Shown: positions 59,376 to 64,000 of the stretch, one piece after another
How the letters are laid out: the number at the start of each line of letters is the position of its first letter
How positions within the stretch are numbered: the stretch's first letter is position 1
NCBI GenBank assembly: GCA_023053685.1
Contig: JALIGW010000286.1
Coordinates: 1-64,000, forward strand
Origin: Diadophis punctatus similis
Lineage: Eukaryota; Chordata; Lepidosauria; Squamata; Dipsadidae
Reading direction: 5' to 3'
Length of the DNA: 64,000 bases
Made by a program: the position numbers and the translations under genes
The notes under the pieces: generated by a model
What the model saw: the letters and a program-made list of their open reading frames with translations, nothing else
Told to the model about the DNA's origin: nothing
Database searches by the model: none

Positions 59376-60866
59376 TGAAGTGTTTTTCAAAAGTGATGTT
59401 TTTGGGCTGAATTTAGAAATTAGGCGAATGCTGTGTTAGACCTTGGGCTAGCTCTTCAGGAAAAGGTCGGAATCAAAAATCAAGCGAGAATTTGGCTTTC
59501 CGGCCTGTGGGGAACAGGAATATGTGTTTCATTTTCATTTCTGAGGTGTTTGTCAAAAGTCATATTTTTGGCTGTATTGAGTCCTAAGGCGAATGCTGTG
59601 TTAGACTTTGGGCTAGCTCTTCAGGGTAGGCTCGGAATCGAAAATCAAGCAAGAATTTGGCTTTCCAGCCCGTGGGGAACAGGAATATGTGTTTCTTTTT
59701 CATTTCTGAGGTGTTTGTCAAAAGTGATGTTTTTGGGCTGTATTCAGTCCTAAAGCGAATGCAGTGTTAGACTTTGGGCTAGCTCTTCAGGGTAGGCTCG
59801 GAATCGAAAATCAAGCGAGAATTCGGCTTTCCAGCCCATGGGGAACAGGAATATGTGTTTCATTTTCATATCTGAGGTGTTTGTCAAAAGTCATGTTTTT
59901 TGGCTGTATTGAGTCCTAAGGCGAATGCAGTTAGACTTTGGGCTAGCTCTTCAGGGTAGGCTCAGAATCGAAAATCAAGCGAGAATTCGGCTTTCCAGCC
60001 TGTGGGGAACAGGAATATGTGTTTCTTTTTCATTTCTGAGGTGTTTTCCAAAAGTGATGTTTTTGGGCTGAATTTAGAAATTAGGCGAATGCTGTGTTAG
60101 ACCTTGGGCTAGCTCTTCAGGAAAAGGTCGGAATCAAAAATCAAGCGAGAATTCGGCTTTCCAGCCCGTGGGGAACAGGAATATGTGTTTCTTTTTCATT
60201 TCTGAGGTGTTTTCCAAAAGTGATGTTTTTGGGCTGAATTTAGAAATTAGGCGAATGCTGTGTTAGACCTTGGGCTAGCTCTTCAGGAAAAGGTCGGAAT
60301 CAAAAATCAAGCGAGAATTTGGCTTTCCAGCCTGTGGGGAACAGGAATATGTGTTTCTTTTTCATTTCTGAGGTGTTTTCCAAAAGTGATGTTTTTGGGC
60401 TGAATTTTGAAATTAGGCGAATGCTGTGTTAGACCTTGGGCTAGCTCTTCAGGAAAAGGTCGGAATCAAAAATCAAGCGAGAATTTGGCTTTCCGGCCTG
60501 TGGGGAACAGGAATATGTGTTTCTTTTTCATTTCTGAGGTGTTTGTCAAAAGTGATGTTTTTGGACTGAATTGAATCCTGAGGCGAATGCCGTGTTAGAC
60601 TTTGGGCTAGCTCTTCAGGGTAGGTTCGGAATCGAAAATCAAGCGAGAATTCGGCTTTCCAGCCCGTGGGGAACAGGAATATGTGTTTCATTTTCATTTC
60701 TGAGGTGTTTGTCAAAAGTCATGTTTTTTGGCTGTATTCAGTTCTAAGGCGAATGCTGTGTTAGACCTTGAGCAAGCTCTTCAGGGTAGGCTCGGAATCG
60801 AAAATCAAGCGAGAATTCGGCTTTCCAGCCCGTGGGGAACAGGAATATGTGTTTCTTTTTCATTTC
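59376..60866 (+). repeat. 9-mer HOR B-C-H-A-B2-B2-B2-I-J, copy 1 (1491 bp)
   Basis: Starts: 59376 B ('tctgaagtg'), 59542 C, 59707 H ('gggctgtattcagtcc', 'taaagcgaatg', 'tcatatctgag'), 59873 A ('cctgtgg'), 60037 B2, 60203 B2, 60369 B2 ('gaattttgaaat', 'ttccggcctg'), 60535 I ('tttttggactg', 'gaatcctgagg'), 60701 J ('gtattcagttc', 'gagcaagctc'). Lengths 166+165+166+164+5x166 sum to 1491. J loses the otherwise near-universal NheI site because 'gctagc' reads 'gcaagc'. Confidence 0.92.
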
Positions 60867-62357
60867 TGAAGTGTTTTTCAAAAGTGATGTTTTTGGGCTG
60901 AATTTAGAAATTAGGCGAATGCTGTGTTAGACCTTGGGCTAGCTCTTCAGGAAAAGGTCGGAATCAAAAATCAAGCGAGAATTTGGCTTTCCGGCCTGTG
61001 GGGAACAGGAATATGTGTTTCATTTTCATTTCTGAGGTGTTTGTCAAAAGTCATATTTTTGGCTGTATTGAGTCCTAAGGCGAATGCTGTGTTAGACTTT
61101 GGGCTAGCTCTTCAGGGTAGGCTCGGAATCGAAAATCAAGCAAGAATTTGGCTTTCCAGCCCGTGGGGAACAGGAATATGTGTTTCTTTTTCATTTCTGA
61201 GGTGTTTGTCAAAAGTGATGTTTTTGGGCTGTATTCAGTCCTAAAGCGAATGCAGTGTTAGACTTTGGGCTAGCTCTTCAGGGTAGGCTCGGAATCGAAA
61301 ATCAAGCGAGAATTCGGCTTTCCAGCCCATGGGGAACAGGAATATGTGTTTCATTTTCATATCTGAGGTGTTTGTCAAAAGTCATGTTTTTTGGCTGTAT
61401 TGAGTCCTAAGGCGAATGCAGTTAGACTTTGGGCTAGCTCTTCAGGGTAGGCTCAGAATCGAAAATCAAGCGAGAATTCGGCTTTCCAGCCTGTGGGGAA
61501 CAGGAATATGTGTTTCTTTTTCATTTCTGAGGTGTTTTCCAAAAGTGATGTTTTTGGGCTGAATTTAGAAATTAGGCGAATGCTGTGTTAGACCTTGGGC
61601 TAGCTCTTCAGGAAAAGGTCGGAATCAAAAATCAAGCGAGAATTCGGCTTTCCAGCCCGTGGGGAACAGGAATATGTGTTTCTTTTTCATTTCTGAGGTG
61701 TTTTCCAAAAGTGATGTTTTTGGGCTGAATTTAGAAATTAGGCGAATGCTGTGTTAGACCTTGGGCTAGCTCTTCAGGAAAAGGTCGGAATCAAAAATCA
61801 AGCGAGAATTTGGCTTTCCAGCCTGTGGGGAACAGGAATATGTGTTTCTTTTTCATTTCTGAGGTGTTTTCCAAAAGTGATGTTTTTGGGCTGAATTTTG
61901 AAATTAGGCGAATGCTGTGTTAGACCTTGGGCTAGCTCTTCAGGAAAAGGTCGGAATCAAAAATCAAGCGAGAATTTGGCTTTCCGGCCTGTGGGGAACA
62001 GGAATATGTGTTTCTTTTTCATTTCTGAGGTGTTTGTCAAAAGTGATGTTTTTGGACTGAATTGAATCCTGAGGCGAATGCCGTGTTAGACTTTGGGCTA
62101 GCTCTTCAGGGTAGGTTCGGAATCGAAAATCAAGCGAGAATTCGGCTTTCCAGCCCGTGGGGAACAGGAATATGTGTTTCATTTTCATTTCTGAGGTGTT
62201 TGTCAAAAGTCATGTTTTTTGGCTGTATTCAGTCCTAAGGCGAATGCTGTGTTAGACCTTGAGCAAGCTCTTCAGGGTAGGCTCGGAATCGAAAATCAAG
62301 CGAGAATTCGGCTTTCCAGCCCGTGGGGAACAGGAATATGTGTTTCTTTTTCATTTC
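60867..62357 (+). repeat. 9-mer HOR, copy 2 (1491 bp)
   Basis: Starts: 60867 B, 61033 C, 61198 H, 61364 A, 61528 B2, 61694 B2, 61860 B2, 62026 I, 62192 J. Same length and order as copy 1. The only difference I noticed is 'cagtcctaagg' in J near 62230 where copy 1 has 'cagttctaagg', so this is a very recent duplication or a recently converted pair. Confidence 0.92.
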
Positions 62358-63516
62358 TGAAGTGTTTTTCAAAAGTGATGTTTTTGGGCTGAATTTAGAA
62401 ATTAGGCGAATGCTGTGTTAGACCTTGGGCTAGCTCTTCAGGAAAAGGTCGGAATCAAAAATCAAGCGAGAATTTGGCTTTCCGGCCTGTGGGGAACAGG
62501 AATATGTGTTTCATTTTCATTTCTGAGGTGTTTGTCAAAAGTCATATTTTTGGCTGTATTGAGTCCTAAGGCGAATGCTGTGTTAGACTTTGGGCTAGCT
62601 CTTCAGGGTAGGCTCGGAATCGAAAATCAAGCAAGAATTTGGCTTTCCAGCCCGTGGGGAACAGGAATATGTGTTTCTTTTTCATTTCTGAGGTGTTTGT
62701 CAAAAGTGATGTTTTTGGGCTGTATTCAGTCCTAAAGCGAATGCAGTGTTAGACTTTGGGCTAGCTCTTCAGGGTAGGCTCGGAATCGAAAATCAAGCGA
62801 GAATTCGGCTTTCCAGCCCATGGGGAACAGGAATATGTGTTTCATTTTCATATCTGAGGTGTTTGTCAAAAGTCATGTTTTTTGGCTGTATTGAGTCCTA
62901 AGGCGAATGCAGTTAGACGTTGGGCTAGCTCTTCAGGGTAGGCTCAGAATCGAAAATCAAGCAAGAATTCGGCTTTCCAGCCTGTGGGGAACAGGAATAT
63001 GTGTTTCTTTTTCATTTCTGAGGTGTTTTCCAAAAGTGATGTTTTTGGGCTGAATTTAGAAATTAGGCGAATGCTGTGTTAGACCTTGGGCTAGCTCTTC
63101 AGGAAAAGGTCGGAATCAAAAATCAAGCGAGAATTCGGCTTTCCAGCCCGTGGGGAACAGGAATATGTGTTTCTTTTTCATTTCTGAGGTGTTTTCCAAA
63201 AGTGATGTTTTTGGGCTGAATTTAGAAATTAGGCGAATGCTGTGTTAGACCTTGGGCTAGCTCTTCAGGAAAAGGTCGGAATCAAAAATCAAGCGAGAAT
63301 TTGGCTTTCCAGCCTGTGGGGAACAGGAATATGTGTTTCTTTTTCATTTCTGAGGTGTTTTCCAAAAGTGATGTTTTTGGGCTGAATTTTGAAATTAGGC
63401 GAATGCTGTGTTAGACCTTGGGCTAGCTCTTTAGGAAAAGGTCGGAATCAAAAATCAAGCGAGAATTTGGCTTTCCGGCCTGTGGGGAACAGGAATATGT
63501 GTTTCTTTTTCATTTC
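62358..63516 (+). repeat. 9-mer HOR, truncated copy 3 (7 of 9 monomers)
   Basis: Starts: 62358 B, 62524 C, 62689 H, 62855 A ('gttagacgttggg', 'caagaattcgg'), 63019 B2, 63185 B2, 63351 B2 ('gaattttgaaat', 'ctctttagg'). The next monomer at 63517 is J-like, so the I monomer is missing and the third B2 is joined directly to J. Copy 3 carries more private substitutions than copies 1 and 2, consistent with lying at the edge of the homogenised block. Confidence 0.9.
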
Positions 63517-64000
63517 TGAGGTGTTTGTCAAAAGTCATGTTTTTTGGCTGTATTCAGTCCTAAGGCGAATGCTGTGTTAGACCTTGAGCAAGCTCTTCAG
63601 GGTAGTCTCGGAATCGAAAATCAAGCGAGAATTCGGCTTTCCAGCCTGTGGGGAACAGGAATATGTGTTTCTTTTTCATTTCTGAGGTGTTTGTCAAAAG
63701 TGATGTTTTTGGCTGTATTGAGTCCTAAGGCGAATGCTGTGTTAGACCTTGGGCTAGCTCTTCAGGGTAGGCTCGGAATCGAAAATCAAGCGAGAATTCG
63801 GCTTTCCAGCCTGTGGGGAACAGGAATATGTGTTTCATTTTCATTTCTGAGGTGTTTGTCAAAAGTCATATTTTTGGCTGTATTGAGTCCTAAGGCGAAT
63901 GCAGTGTTAGACTTTGGGCTAGCTCTTCAGGGTAGGCTCGGAATCGAAAATCAAGCGAGAATTCGGCTTTCCAGCCCATGGGGAACAGGAATATGTGTTT
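63517..64000 (+). repeat. J-G-X monomers, array continues past window edge
   Basis: Starts: 63517 J-like ('gtattcagtcc', 'gagcaagctc', 'gtagtctcgg'), 63683 G, 63848 X ('gtcatattttt' with 'gcagtgtt'), cut off at 64000 after 153 bases. The J-G-X order repeats 56898-57393, suggesting the array starts another round of the 57064-type module beyond the window. Confidence 0.86.

Larger units (their letters stand above)
1..64000 (+). repeat. ~165-bp satellite DNA array (whole window)
   Basis: Every base belongs to a head-to-tail repeat of 163-167 bp, in one orientation, counted by eye as about 386 full monomers and one partial. Each monomer carries the landmarks 'tgaggtgttt', 'ctagctcttcagg', 'aaaatcaagc', 'gggaacaggaatatgtg' and a T-rich tail 'tttc(a/t)ttttcatttc'. 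No unique sequence separates monomers, and neither array end is in the window. Satellites with a nucleosome-length unit and HOR structure are typical of centromeres and pericentromeres in plants and animals, so a structural chromatin role is inferred, not shown. There is no canonical CENP-B box. I do not recognise the family; the unit is not human alpha satellite (171 bp). Confidence 0.98.

Noticed and set aside
1..64000. CRISPR array
   Set aside because: Although direct repeats are regularly spaced, there are no unique spacers; the whole 165-bp period is repeat.
1..64000. CENP-B box (NTTCGNNNNANNCGGGN)
   Set aside because: I tested the TTCG and CCCG contexts on both strands (for example 'attcggctttccagcccg' and 'cccgtggggaacagg'). 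Spacing and the required A/T and CGGG/CGAA bases do not fit in any subtype.
1..64000. Human-type alpha satellite or another named centromeric satellite
   Set aside because: The unit is about 165 bp, not 171, and the sequence does not match alpha satellite, the Arabidopsis 178-bp repeat or the cereal centromere repeats as I remember them. No species assignment can be supported.
1..64000. Transposable element, LTR or solo insertion hidden in the array
   Set aside because: Successive monomer starts are always 163-167 bp apart from 1 to 63848, leaving no room for an insertion.
1..64000. tRNA, rRNA, bacterial promoter or terminator elements
   Set aside because: No cloverleaf, rRNA core motif or terminator hairpin stands out; T-rich runs such as 'gttttttgg' are part of every monomer.

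Overview
The whole window (1-64000) is one uninterrupted head-to-tail satellite DNA array. I see no gene, RNA gene, transposon, microsatellite or unique spacer anywhere. Cutting each monomer at the conserved 'tgaggtgttt' start (the first three monomers start at 1, 165 and 331), I tile the window by eye into about 386 complete monomers plus one partial at the right edge. Monomers are 163-167 bp long (mean about 165.4 bp) and all lie in the same orientation. The array runs past both ends. A nucleosome-sized, CpG-containing satellite with higher-order repeats (HORs) points to a eukaryotic nuclear genome with germline CpG methylation (plant or animal), most likely centromeric or pericentromeric heterochromatin. 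I do not recognise the satellite family and cannot name the species.

Monomer code used below. Two head classes alternate: X ('gtcat...ggctgtattgagtcctaagg') and Y ('gtgat...gggctgaatt...agaaat.agg'). Main subtypes are: A = X head, 'gcagttagac' (2-bp deletion), 'ctcagaatcg', 'cccgtgg', tail 'ctttttc', 164 bp. B = Y head with 'gtttttc' and 'tttagaaattagg', 'caggaaaaggtcgg', 'aatttggctttccggcctg', tail 'cattttc', 166 bp. C = X head 'gtcatattttt', 'caagaatttgg', 'cccgtgg', tail 'ctttttc', 165 bp (C' has 'cgagaatttgg', usually with 'cctgtgg'; C'' has 'attcgg' plus 'cctgtgg'). D = Y head with 'ttgagaaataagg', 'gaccgtgagctagctc', 'attcgg', 'cccatgg', tail 'cattttc', 166 bp (D' has 'cctgtgg'). E = 'gcactgtt' monomers. 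F = X head with full-length 'gcagtgttagac' plus 'caagaatttgg'. B2 = B-like with 'gttttccaaaag'. G = 'gtgatgtttttggctg' plus 'gaccttggg' plus 'cagggtagg', 165 bp. H, I and J are 9-mer-specific monomers, described where they occur.

Layout. From 1 to about 52.4 kb the array is built from the A-B-C-D tetramer (661 bp) and its rearrangements, assembled into longer local HORs: a 6-mer of 992 bp (three copies, 4463-7436), a 22-mer of 3638 bp and its 15-mer deletion derivative (15544-21664), a 27-mer of 4466 bp in two tandem copies (23155-32082), an 11-mer of 1821 bp in two copies (32744-36383), and a 12-mer of about 1985 bp in two copies (40022-43990). From 52,426 onward new subtypes (B2, G, H, I, J) appear and the HORs change: a 6-mer of 993 bp (two copies, 54414-56399) and a 9-mer of 1491 bp (two full copies plus a truncated third, 59376-63516). 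The nested duplications, fusion monomers and in-register deletions are what repeated unequal exchange or replication slippage would produce.

Nothing here encodes a protein that I can support. The open frames on both strands arise because the monomers are about 55 codons long and identical. The most useful results are the HOR map, the enrichment of subtype-diagnostic changes at CpG sites, the sharp domain change near 52.4 kb, the conserved 'gggaacaggaatatgtg' core, and a cluster of single-base indels at 30.2-41.9 kb that may mark poorer consensus quality. All monomer assignments were made by eye, so individual calls may contain small errors.
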